Part shown: one piece after another, positions 5,857 to 11,980 of the stretch | How positions within the stretch are numbered: position 1 is the first letter of the stretch | Layout: each line of letters begins with the position of its first letter | Source of the DNA: Thermoplasmata archaeon | GTDB taxonomy: Archaea > Thermoplasmatota > Thermoplasmata > Thermoplasmatales > Thermoplasmataceae | Reading direction: 5' to 3' | Assembly: GCA_021827885.1 (NCBI GenBank) | Contig: JAKAUD010000064.1 | Coordinates: forward strand, 1 to 12,558 | Length of the DNA: 12,558 bases | The notes under the pieces: generated by a model | What the model was told of the DNA's origin: nothing | The model's input: the letters and a program-made list of their open reading frames with translations, nothing else | Database searches by the model: none | Made by a program: the position numbers and the translations under genes

Positions 5857-6573
5857 TCAGAACTCCCACCAGTACCCGCATATCCATCTCTTCCTCCCAT
5901 TCTCGGTCAGAGGGTTTGCATAATCTATTGTCTTATTTGGCTTCCCGAATATATCCTCCATCCCCTCATCATAGAACGACAGATTCAGAAGATAGCTTCC
6001 CTGGTGATCATCCATTGCCTTTTTCAGGTCCACAAGGTCCTGCAGTCTGAAGCTGTGTTTGTATTTCTTCCCTGATGATAAATAGGGCGGATCTAGATAA
6101 AGGAACACCCTTGGCCTGCTGTATTTCTCCATGAGCTGTCTGAAGTCCATGTTCTCAATCGTCCAGTCCCTGACGTAGAGAAAGTTCTCTATGTGGAATC
6201 TTGGGACTCCCTTATGCCCCTTGAACCTCCTTCCGAACGTTGTCCCGTCACCCATGAAGGAATATGTCTGCAGGTAGAACACCTTGAATGCAGTATCCAC
6301 ATCCGACCGGTAGTTGCGGTGCCTCATAAGGAAGAATGCGTCATGATCCTGGAATGCCACTCTCAGCCTCCTTGAGAGCTCAAGGCTCTTCCTCTTATCC
6401 TGCAATACCCTGAAAGTGACGTAGAGATCCCTGTCGAGGTCGTTGTAGACCTTCAGCTTCCTCCATTCATCAGGTATGTTCAAAAGCACCTTGGCGGATC
6501 CACCGAATACATCCACCACCACGTCGAAGGAATCCCTGCTTCCCCTCCTGAATCTTTTGGGGGGTGGGTACAA
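5857..6573 (-). CDS. DNA adenine methyltransferase, Dam/D12 class
   Basis: This is a 238-residue alpha-class N6-adenine methyltransferase. Motif I (DVFGGSAKVLL, 21-31) binds SAM, motif IV is DPPY (161-164), and the conserved YNDLDRDL follows at 43-50. D12 enzymes often methylate GATC. The start is an unusual TTG at 6573, preceded immediately by an in-frame stop, and no ATG or GTG precedes motif I at a sensible distance. The usual N-terminal GGK motif (motif X) is replaced by YPPPKRFRRGS, so the enzyme may be N-terminally divergent or slightly truncated. It is divergent from the restriction-modification operon, and a TATA-like element lies midway. It may protect GATC-containing sites or regulate the system. 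Confidence 0.85.
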   Translation of the reverse strand: MYPPPKRFRRGSRDSFDVVVDVFGGSAKVLLNIPDEWRKLKVYNDLDRDLYVTFRVLQDKRKSLELSRRLRVAFQDHDAFFLMRHRNYRSDVDTAFKVFYLQTYSFMGDGTTFGRRFKGHKGVPRFHIENFLYVRDWTIENMDFRQLMEKYSRPRVFLYLDPPYLSSGKKYKHSFRLQDLVDLKKAMDDHQGSYLLNLSFYDEGMEDIFGKPNKTIDYANPLTENGRKRWICGYWWEF

Positions 6574-6589
6574 TTAAGGAAACCTAAAT

Positions 6590-6603
6590 GAAACTGTTTT
6601 ATG
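6590..6603. promoter_or_regulatory. Shared TATA region between divergent methyltransferase genes
   Basis: GTTTTATG (6596-6603) is centred 27 nt from both start codons: ATG 6627 on the plus strand and TTG 6573 on the minus strand. A BRE-like GAAAC (6590-6594) precedes it on the plus strand, favouring transcription toward the restriction-modification operon. On the minus strand the same bases read CATAAAAC. One element could serve both directions, or the minus promoter could be separate and weaker. Confidence 0.45.
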
Positions 6604-6626
6604 TGAGCAATAAATGAGTATCGAAA

Positions 6627-7613
6627 ATGAAAAATGAGGGTACTCTTACTTTCAGAGATCTGTCAGGAAAATCCTTCCCTTATTCCATAAGTGACACTTA
6701 CAGGGAAGGGTATGAGCTGATACTTGGTCTCGAAGACACCCTTAAATTTCTTAAGACTGTTCCCTCCAGTTCTATAAAGCTGATAGTTACGTCTCCTCCA
6801 TACAACATAGGTAAGGTCTACGAAGAAAGGACCAGGCTCGAGGAATATCTCGAATATCAAAGAGGGGTGGCTGCTGAATGCAAAAGAATATTGAGAGAAG
6901 ATGGCAGCATAGCCTGGGAAGTGGGAAACTACGTCTACAACGGAGAGATATTTCCACTCGACATATTCTTCTACAGAATATTCAAGGAGGAGCTGGGCCT
7001 TAAAATGAGAAACAGGATTATCTGGAGGATCGGTCATGGACTTCACGCATCGAGGCGATTCTCCGGTAGATATGAGACGATATCCTGGTTCACTAAGTCG
7101 GACAAATACACATTTAACCTTGACTCGGTGAGAGTTCCACAGAAATATCCAGGGAAAACGAACTACAGGGGAAAAGACCGCGGCCTTCCATCTGGAAATC
7201 CGTTAGGAAAGAATCCGGAAGACGTGTGGGACGTGGTTCTTCAGGACTGGGAGGAGCAGATATGGGATATTCCCAACGTCAAGTCGAACCATCCGGAAAA
7301 GACAGTACATCCCGCACAGTTCCCCATAGAGCTGGTTCAGAGACTTATCCTTGCACTCACAAACGAGAACGACGTTGTCCTCGATCCTTTCGGCGGAGTG
7401 GGAAGTTCGGCACTGGCCGCCCTTCTCCTGAATAGAAAAGCGATAAGCATAGACAGGGACGAGAATTACGCACAGATAGCGCTGGATAGGGTGAAGGCGA
7501 TGGCCAATGGAACGCTCAGGATCAGGAAGATCGGAACGAAAATATACGTTCCCACCGGAAAGGAAAAAGTTTCCAGGATACCGGAGGAGTGGATAAACAA
7601 TGAGGGTAGTTGA
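6627..7613 (+). CDS. Type II DNA methyltransferase, beta class (probable N4-cytosine)
   Basis: This is a 328-residue enzyme. The catalytic motif IV TSPPYN (55-60) precedes the SAM-binding motif LDPFGGVGSSALAAL (252-266), the permuted order of beta-class enzymes; HPAQFP (228-233) is the usual element before the SAM motif. TSPPY is typical of N4-cytosine methyltransferases, although some N6-adenine enzymes carry it. The region between, about 100-220, is likely to contain the target-recognition part. The restriction enzyme gene overlaps its last 14 nt, so the two form a classical restriction-modification pair in one operon. It should methylate the site that the BstYI-like endonuclease cuts, probably a GATC-centred hexamer. 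Confidence 0.88.
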   Translation: MKNEGTLTFRDLSGKSFPYSISDTYREGYELILGLEDTLKFLKTVPSSSIKLIVTSPPYNIGKVYEERTRLEEYLEYQRGVAAECKRILREDGSIAWEVGNYVYNGEIFPLDIFFYRIFKEELGLKMRNRIIWRIGHGLHASRRFSGRYETISWFTKSDKYTFNLDSVRVPQKYPGKTNYRGKDRGLPSGNPLGKNPEDVWDVVLQDWEEQIWDIPNVKSNHPEKTVHPAQFPIELVQRLILALTNENDVVLDPFGGVGSSALAALLLNRKAISIDRDENYAQIALDRVKAMANGTLRIRKIGTKIYVPTGKEKVSRIPEEWINNEGS

Positions 7614-8136
7614 GGAATTCGACCACAAGGGAGGAAAGGCATTCATATCTGGTAAATTTCCGAAGGAACTTGAGGAAATATACGAAGTGATATCGAGAGT
7701 AGACCTCTCAAAGTACAGAACCAAGGTGAGCAAAGAGAAAACAATGCTGGGCCAGATGCTGTACAGTCCAATTGAACTGAACAAGGCTTTCAAGAAGGAA
7801 TTCGAGTCTTTTAGTTGGTCTTCGTATAAACAGAACAGGATTAATCTTCCATTCGGCAACGGAGCCTTCAGGGAGATGGACTTCATAAAGAGCAGGCTGG
7901 GAGTGGAAGTGCAGTTCGGGAAGTATGCTTTCATGGCTTACAACGTCTCGGCGAAGATGACCATATTCCACAACAAGGGATTCATTGATGCAGGGGTTGA
8001 AATTGTTCCTGTCAAGAAGATGGCTGAGCAGATGTCTACGGGAGTCTCCTATTTTGAACAGATCAAGTGGGACCTCGAGGCGAGGGGAGTTGCAGATATT
8101 GATATTCCTGTGATAATCATGGGGATTGACGGATGA
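7600..8136 (+). CDS. BglII/BstYI-family type II restriction endonuclease
   Basis: This 178-residue protein has the active-site arrangement of BglII and BstYI: D94, E103 and Q105 in MDFIKSRLGVEVQFGKYAF, with the 9-residue D-to-E spacing of BglII and the rare ExQ instead of ExK. Segments SKEKTMLGQMLYSPIEL (44-60) and GVEIVPVKKMAEQMSTGVSY (132-151) also recall BstYI. Relatives cut AGATCT (BglII) or RGATCY (BstYI), so a GATC-centred target is expected. It is about 25 residues shorter than BstYI as I recall it. The ATG lies inside the methyltransferase gene, with GGAGG about 12 nt upstream, and the stop overlaps the next ATG (ATGA). Delayed expression through coupling would let methylation precede cleavage. 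Confidence 0.88.
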   Translation: MRVVEEFDHKGGKAFISGKFPKELEEIYEVISRVDLSKYRTKVSKEKTMLGQMLYSPIELNKAFKKEFESFSWSSYKQNRINLPFGNGAFREMDFIKSRLGVEVQFGKYAFMAYNVSAKMTIFHNKGFIDAGVEIVPVKKMAEQMSTGVSYFEQIKWDLEARGVADIDIPVIIMGIDG

Positions 8137-8804
8137 CTGGGCAGAGTTTTATTCCATCATATGAATACATCCAAGGCCTGTACATACTCGGTGGAACCTT
8201 AATTGGCTGGTTCCTTTCACAGTTCAGATTGGTCAAACCAAGACTGATCATCGATTTTGAGAATGGTACTCCGTGTATCCGGGGGAACATTATAAGGCTG
8301 AAATGCGAAAACAAGGGTTTGGTACAGGCAATAAACTGCGAGGCTAAACTTACAATATACAATGACAAAGGAGTCCCCGTACAGGATGGTCATATTCTTC
8401 ATTGGTCCCGCCTGATGATTACAAGTATGCAAGGGCAAGCCGCTACAATTGATGCGTACCATCCTATCACTATTGCGTCAAAGGATCATGAATTCATAGA
8501 TTTTACAATCATTGTTTCTCATGCTATAAGTACAATTGAATATTGGGGAATATATTCTTATCCTTACATGCTTAATGGGCACATTTTACCACTGCCAATC
8601 CAGGGCATTAAAGATTCAGGGCAAGACGAGCAAAAATCAGTTGGAAATGCATCAAACGAAAGGATACTAAGAGCACAAATAAAGGTCCACGCCGACGGAA
8701 CGAGACCTCCAACTATTGAGTTCTATTTTAAGGTTTGCGGAACAAAAATATTCATCGGAAGAACTAAGAATGATCTAAAGGAAGTTGGTACTTGCAGAAT
8801 GTAG
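8133..8804 (+). CDS. Membrane-anchored protein of unknown role in the restriction operon
   Basis: This is a 223-residue protein with one N-terminal membrane segment (YIQGLYILGGTLIGWFLSQF, 12-31). A probably beta-sandwich domain follows, with the pattern IIRLKCENKGLVQAINCEAK (53-72) seen in Ig-like folds, and further hydrophobic beta strands. The ATG overlaps the stop of the endonuclease gene (ATGA), so it is the third gene of the operon. Type II systems rarely include a membrane protein. It may be a passenger gene, or it may link the system to the membrane or act against incoming DNA; no catalytic motif supports any of these. Its codons look more AT-rich than those of the two genes before it. 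Confidence 0.65.
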   Translation: MTGQSFIPSYEYIQGLYILGGTLIGWFLSQFRLVKPRLIIDFENGTPCIRGNIIRLKCENKGLVQAINCEAKLTIYNDKGVPVQDGHILHWSRLMITSMQGQAATIDAYHPITIASKDHEFIDFTIIVSHAISTIEYWGIYSYPYMLNGHILPLPIQGIKDSGQDEQKSVGNASNERILRAQIKVHADGTRPPTIEFYFKVCGTKIFIGRTKNDLKEVGTCRM

Positions 8805-9307
8805 CCCCTGGATATAATAATACTTTAGGTGTATGACAATGATTATGTTGCTGCCTTCGATCCTCTGCAGTACAACCTTTCGTGTTGGTCATACAAGTTT
8901 ATATAAAATAAGTTGCACTCATCTTTTTAACATTAGCTTTCATAATCAATCTTCAATCAGAGGGACTCGTGATCCTGTAATGTTATGTGATTGCTGAATA
9001 AAAAATCTTTCCTGCAATTTCCGTAATAGATGATACGAACCAATACAATTCTTATAAATAAATGTCCATTAAACCATTTTCACTGAATTTTATCTTCTCC
9101 TTTCAGACAACCCACCCCACGACGAATTCCCTCATTTCCCTATTCTTAAATAATGTATAAAGAATATCAAAGATCTTCAATATAGTAAATTATGAAATCT
9201 TGGTCATTGCCGTGACTTTTTTCAAATAAGTCTGGCGGAATTTGCTAACCAAGTCTGATGTATGTACCCTCCGAAAACATTCTAAATGCTGAATTACATA
9301 ATTAAAC
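8805..9307. other. 503-bp gene-poor spacer
   Basis: No convincing gene was found on either strand. It holds a TATA-like TTTATATAAA near 8896-8905 with no suitable frame after it, and a 7-bp inverted repeat GTATGAC (8831-8837) / GTCATAC (8888-8894) with similar flanks. The gene-tail remnant at 9103-9189 also lies here. A BRE-like CCGAAA (9271-9276) and a weak TATA-like TTCTAAAT (9280-9287) sit at promoter distance from the ATG at 9308. The mixture of fragments suggests decayed or rearranged DNA. Confidence 0.5.
9103..9189 (-). pseudogene. Unidentified gene-tail remnant with REMREFVVGWVV end
   Basis: On the minus strand a 28-codon open stretch bounded by stops reads LKIFDILYTLFKNRE then MREFVVGWVV and TGA. 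It has a protein-like composition, and its last part shares MREFV-x-x-W with another short frame ending at 10382. The two share 14 identical bases (ACGAATTCCCTCAT on the plus strand). The parent protein is not recognised. Chance similarity is possible because the stretches are short. Confidence 0.4.
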
Positions 9308-10168
9308 ATGGATGAAAAATTAAAAGTCCAAAGTCCCTGGATAATCAATTTAGGTTCGATAAGAGATGCCATGGATAAGCAAAGAGGCAAACAAGAACGT
9401 ATATTAGCCCTACAAGGTGATTTGAAAGAACTGGGTTCAGAAAAATTCAATTATACTCTCATGCCCGAGCCCTATATCGGAAACCCTGATGCGGAAATTT
9501 ACCTTTTGAACCTCAACCCTGCCTTGGACAAACTTTTGGAATCTGAGGATCCCGAGGAGATAAAATGCCTAAAGAGAAGGTTTGAAGAGCATATATTATG
9601 CAACTATGCATTCTATGATGAAGTTGGCGGGATTTCATGCGAGAAATACAAGGAATTCCCCTTTTACCATCTGAATCCTGATTACAAATGTTTTCAAGGA
9701 TTCTGGTGGTGGTACGGGAAACTGAGACCCCTAATTGAAAAAGTTAGCGAGAAACCTGGGTTTTCCAAACTTGAAGAAGCATTCAAAAAAGTGGCGAGTT
9801 CCATATTCGGCATTGAGCTTTTGCCATACCATTCCAAGAATTTTGGTTCGGGACGTGATCTTGTTAAACGCTTGGGAGAGGGGAATAATGATAGACCATG
9901 CCTGGAAAGCGTAAAATACAATATTAGGCTTGTTGAGGATGCCTTAAGAAAGAACAAAACCATAATCATAATGAAAGGGCGTGTTGAGTGGGTGGAATTG
10001 ATTAAAAGAATGCCGGACTATAAAAAAGCAGAGAACAGGGTTTATGAATTGATTAGCACCCAGAATTCTGTGATAACCGAGAATAACATTAATCCTTCAT
10101 TTAATCGTGATGACCCCAAGAAATCTATAATGGAAGAATTAGCCGATATCATAGCCACTAAAAAATAA
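9308..10168 (+). CDS. Uncharacterised protein resembling the uracil-DNA-glycosylase fold
   Basis: This is a 286-residue protein. Its landmarks, in order, are PEPYIGNPDAEIYLLNLNPA (53-72), the tryptophan-rich GFWWWYGKLRPLI (131-143), GIELLPYHSKNF (168-179), IIIMKGRVEWVELI (219-232) and INPSF (261-265). The order of an NPG-like loop, an aromatic block, E-x-x-PYHS and a late N-P-S element recalls the UDG superfamily layout. I know similar motifs from a widespread uncharacterised family. The catalytic residues of true UDGs are not confirmed. The ATG is about 25 nt downstream of a weak TATA-like element with a BRE-like CCGAAA. It is a single gene flanked by tail remnants and a resolvase, which suggests a mobile cassette. 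Confidence 0.62.
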   Translation: MDEKLKVQSPWIINLGSIRDAMDKQRGKQERILALQGDLKELGSEKFNYTLMPEPYIGNPDAEIYLLNLNPALDKLLESEDPEEIKCLKRRFEEHILCNYAFYDEVGGISCEKYKEFPFYHLNPDYKCFQGFWWWYGKLRPLIEKVSEKPGFSKLEEAFKKVASSIFGIELLPYHSKNFGSGRDLVKRLGEGNNDRPCLESVKYNIRLVEDALRKNKTIIIMKGRVEWVELIKRMPDYKKAENRVYELISTQNSVITENNINPSFNRDDPKKSIMEELADIIATKK

Positions 10169-10381
10169 ATTGACGGCCTCAAGGTAAGGGCTACTCTTAG
10201 GCTGATCGAAAAAATATTGGACTTATAGGAAACGTATATTATTGCTTCGACAATACTATCCGTTGTCTTTAAGATTTTAAAGGAGGTTTCCGACATTATA
10301 GCCAATGGTAGGTGTGATTGTGCATTATAGTATTCATGAAATTACCATTTTAGCCTATTTCTATAACACGGTTATAGTTCT

Positions 10382-10435
10382 TTAAGCCCACTCTGCCACG
10401 AATTCCCTCATCTTGATGCAGTAACCTAATTTTGC
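10382..10435 (-). pseudogene. Second gene-tail remnant with MREFVAEWA end
   Basis: The frame GYCIKMREFVAEWA then TAA lies on the minus strand immediately after the resolvase stop, in a different frame from it. Its MREFV core is encoded by the same 14 bases as in the remnant at 9103-9189. It may be the tail of a gene from the same family, displaced when the resolvase module arrived, or the reading may be fortuitous and the DNA repeat the real signal. Confidence 0.35.
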
Positions 10436-11007
10436 TTACCCTTCCTGCGTATCAATGTCGGGTAAGGAATATCAAGTATCCTTGATATGGCCGAATACGA
10501 GATTCCCTTTTCCCTGTATTTTTCTACGTCTTTCCAATCTATTTCCTTTGTTGGTCTTCCTAATTTCTTGCCTTCTTTCTTGGCTCTCTCGAGTCCATTC
10601 CTTGTCCTCTCTATCAGCATCTCCCTTTCCCTCTCAGCCACCCATGAGAATATCGCCATGATGAGATTCCTGACAGACCTGTCAGTTGTGGATAGCCATC
10701 GTTCCTTATCGCTCACAGGGATAACCATTACCCCTCTCTTCTCAAGTTCCTGGATTATGCCTATCGTTTCCGTCATTGACCTTCCCAGTCGCGAGATCTC
10801 ATACACATATATTTTCTCAGGATGCATTTTCTCAGCGTATTCAAAGAGGTCCCTGAATGCTTTTCTCTGAAGTGCTGGTATGGACCCCGATATGGTATCC
10901 TCGAAGAACACTAGATCCTCATTCGTAAAATTACTGATAGCATTCCTCTGGTTTTCAAGATTTTCCTCCTTCTTCGATACCCGGAGATAGCCTATGTTCT
11001 TTGCCAT
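10426..11007 (-). CDS. Serine recombinase (resolvase/invertase family)
   Basis: This 193-residue protein begins MAKNIGYLRVS, with catalytic Ser11 and Arg9 at the active site. The conserved SRLGRS block (72-77) supplies further arginines, and WVAEREREMLIERTRNGLERA (122-142) is the usual long E helix. The C-terminal GRPTKE (150-155) and a helix-turn-helix (166-188, GISYSAISRILDIPYPTLIRR) bind DNA. HTH-at-the-C-terminus places it with Tn3/Hin-type resolvases and not with IS607, whose HTH is N-terminal. ATG 11007 is chosen over an upstream in-frame start at 11046 because the conserved N-terminus begins there and a TATA box is centred 26 nt upstream. It probably resolves, inverts or integrates a plasmid-like element at the AT-rich repeats upstream. 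Confidence 0.88.
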   Translation of the reverse strand: MAKNIGYLRVSKKEENLENQRNAISNFTNEDLVFFEDTISGSIPALQRKAFRDLFEYAEKMHPEKIYVYEISRLGRSMTETIGIIQELEKRGVMVIPVSDKERWLSTTDRSVRNLIMAIFSWVAEREREMLIERTRNGLERAKKEGKKLGRPTKEIDWKDVEKYREKGISYSAISRILDIPYPTLIRRKGKQN

Positions 11008-11089
11008 ATCATAATATAATGATTTATGATATATAATCATCATCATAATCAGAGGGGATTTATGATTAACATATACGTTCGTTTATGAT
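11008..11089. repeat. Cluster of TTTATGAT-type octamers, possible res site or operator
   Basis: The octamer TTTATGAT occurs at 11023-11030, 11059-11066 and 11082-11089. Its near-inverse ATCATAAT occurs at 11008-11015 and 11042-11049. The first and second forward copies belong to GATTTATGAT, repeated 36 bp apart. They surround the recombinase promoter. Several subsites next to a resolvase gene is the usual design of a res site, with autorepression by the recombinase. Low complexity of the AT-rich DNA lowers confidence. Confidence 0.5.
11028..11037 (-). promoter_or_regulatory. TATA box of the serine recombinase gene
   Basis: On the minus strand ATTATATATC is centred 26 nt upstream of the ATG at 11007, consistent with a leaderless transcript. 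It lies between two octamer repeats, so the recombinase or a repressor bound to them would block it. Confidence 0.6.
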
Positions 11090-11104
11090 AATTATATTGA
11101 TTTA

Positions 11105-11131
11105 CAATTTATAATTGCTCAATTTATAATT
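11105..11131. repeat. 12-bp tandem direct repeat
   Basis: CAATTTATAATT occurs at 11105-11116 and again at 11120-11131, a 15-bp period. It continues the AT-rich block upstream of the recombinase. It may be part of the recombination site, an iteron of a replication origin, or a simple AT-rich coincidence. Confidence 0.5.
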
Positions 11132-11229
11132 AAGATCAGGCTTAAATAATAATGACGATCTTTTCTCCAGATGAATAGTCTAAGAGGCCTTTATCATTTG
11201 TTCTGCAAGCATATTATCCAAGAATTAAC

Positions 11230-11349
11230 CTACCACTTCAGCACTCCAAACGCTGAAAGCAGGAGGAGAGTTCCTGAACCGATCATCAGGAGCGATATGA
11301 TCAGTTCATAATCGATCTCCTTTCTCCTGTGCCCGTACTCCATACTCAT
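11230..11349 (-). CDS. 39-aa single-span membrane protein
   Basis: The sequence starts MSMEYGHRRKEIDYE and then has one membrane segment (LIISLLMIGSGTLLLLSAF, about 16-34). GGGAGG lies about 9 nt upstream of the ATG and overlaps the end of the preceding gene region, so it closes the minus-strand operon. It is too short for family recognition. A basic, cytoplasm-facing N-terminus is predicted from the positive-inside rule. Small membrane proteins in series suggest a membrane complex of a plasmid, conjugation or virus module. Confidence 0.6.
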   Translation of the reverse strand: MSMEYGHRRKEIDYELIISLLMIGSGTLLLLSAFGVLKW

Positions 11350-11363
11350 AAATGAAAACCTCC

Positions 11364-11546
11364 CTATTTACCCTTTTCTTCCCTATGGTGCAGCTCGTAT
11401 GCGAAGCTTCCTGTGAACAAGGCTGAACGTGAAAAGGAAAAAAGGTACAGACCATACCACCCAGGGTTGAACGAGCCCCTTATTGTTGAATCTGCGAGGG
11501 TGCTAGTGCAGAACTGCGAACCATACCCAGATCCAGAGGGCTGCAA
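11364..11546 (-). CDS. Second half of a small membrane protein, apparently out of frame
   Basis: This frame (TTG start at 11546 if independent) encodes LADSTIRGSFNPGWYGLYLF and onward, a membrane segment, then a charged tail YELHHREEKGK. It ends at TAG directly before the ribosome binding site of the next gene. Its first 44 nt lie inside the preceding 46-codon gene in the +1 frame. Joined to that gene it would give a two-span protein whose end resembles that of the 115-aa neighbour (YALEDHYERKANKG). It is therefore either an overlapping gene with a TTG start, a programmed +1 frameshift product, or a frameshifted pseudogene. No strong ribosome binding site is seen at TTG 11546. Confidence 0.45.
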   Translation of the reverse strand: MQPSGSGYGSQFCTSTLADSTIRGSFNPGWYGLYLFSFSRSALFTGSFAYELHHREEKGK

Positions 11547-11643
11547 TGGTGCCGAAACTGACTGAAGCTATGATCAGGTCTACCCTCATCATAAATTCGT
11601 TATGGGATAGCCGCCTCCTGTTTGCCATCATCTTAGATTCCAT
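11503..11643 (-). CDS. 46-aa membrane protein, or first half of a two-span protein
   Basis: The ATG at 11643 has GGGAGGT directly upstream and overlaps the end of the 115-aa gene by 11 nt. The protein has a basic N-terminus (MESKMMANRRRLSHNEF) and one membrane segment (LIIASVSFGTIAALWIWVWF, 24-43), ending AVLH at TAG. Just past this stop, coding-like sequence continues in the +1 frame. It may be a complete single-span protein or the N-terminal half of a larger one. Confidence 0.6.
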   Translation of the reverse strand: MESKMMANRRRLSHNEFMMRVDLIIASVSFGTIAALWIWVWFAVLH

Positions 11644-11980
11644 ATATGTACCTCCCTTTATTAGCCTTTCTCTCATAATGATCCTCCAGAGCGTACAGCC
11701 CAAGTGCAAGCATTCCAGCTGTCATGGATAGGACCAACCATACTGCACCAGCTGATTGACCAGCCAGGTTGTTGAAATCGATAAAGGCGTTTCCCGCCGG
11801 CGTTATCCCTGCAAGCAGGCCAATCAACAGAAGAATCATAAGGAATATTCCGGGATACCTGGAATATCTCCCAAGGTTGGAGTCGCTGAACCTGTGGTAC
11901 CTGTCGTAGTTTGGCGTTCTGGATGCGAGGTTGACAGACCTGTTCTTCAACCTCCCTTTGCCTTTCCCCTTGGATTTCAC
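11633..11980 (-). CDS. 115-aa two-span membrane protein
   Basis: A very basic, Arg/Lys-rich N-terminus (MKSKGKGKGRLKNRS) precedes two membrane segments (GIFLMILLLIGLLAGI, about 44-59, and VWLVLSMTAGMLALGLY, about 80-96). A charged tail, LEDHYERKANKGRY, closes the protein. The start is GTG at 11980, sharing GTGA with the stop of the upstream gene, so translation is coupled. No family is recognised. The length, topology and position are those of accessory membrane subunits in archaeal conjugation- or secretion-like operons, which is an inference only. Confidence 0.68.
   Translation of the reverse strand: MKSKGKGKGRLKNRSVNLASRTPNYDRYHRFSDSNLGRYSRYPGIFLMILLLIGLLAGITPAGNAFIDFNNLAGQSAGAVWLVLSMTAGMLALGLYALEDHYERKANKGRYIYGI

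Noticed and set aside
7203..7934. 243-codon open frame on the minus strand
   Set aside because: It lies antisense across the methyltransferase and endonuclease genes, both identified by catalytic motifs. It has no promoter or family resemblance.
8764..8892. 42-codon minus-strand frame starting MTNTKGCTAEDRR
   Set aside because: The nearby TATA-like box is too close to its ATG, it overlaps the end of the membrane-protein gene antisense, and the peptide has no recognisable features.
8831..8894. Inverted repeat GTATGAC/GTCATAC as the ends of a miniature transposon
   Set aside because: Arms are only 7 bp perfect and 50 bp apart, with no target duplication or internal features.
9190..9450. 86-codon minus-strand frame overlapping the start of the UDG-like gene
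   Set aside because: Composition is not protein-like over its length and it conflicts with the start and promoter region of the better-supported plus-strand gene.
10426..11007. Assignment of the recombinase to IS607
   Set aside because: IS607 recombinases carry an N-terminal HTH and adjoin tnpB; here the HTH is C-terminal and no tnpB is visible.
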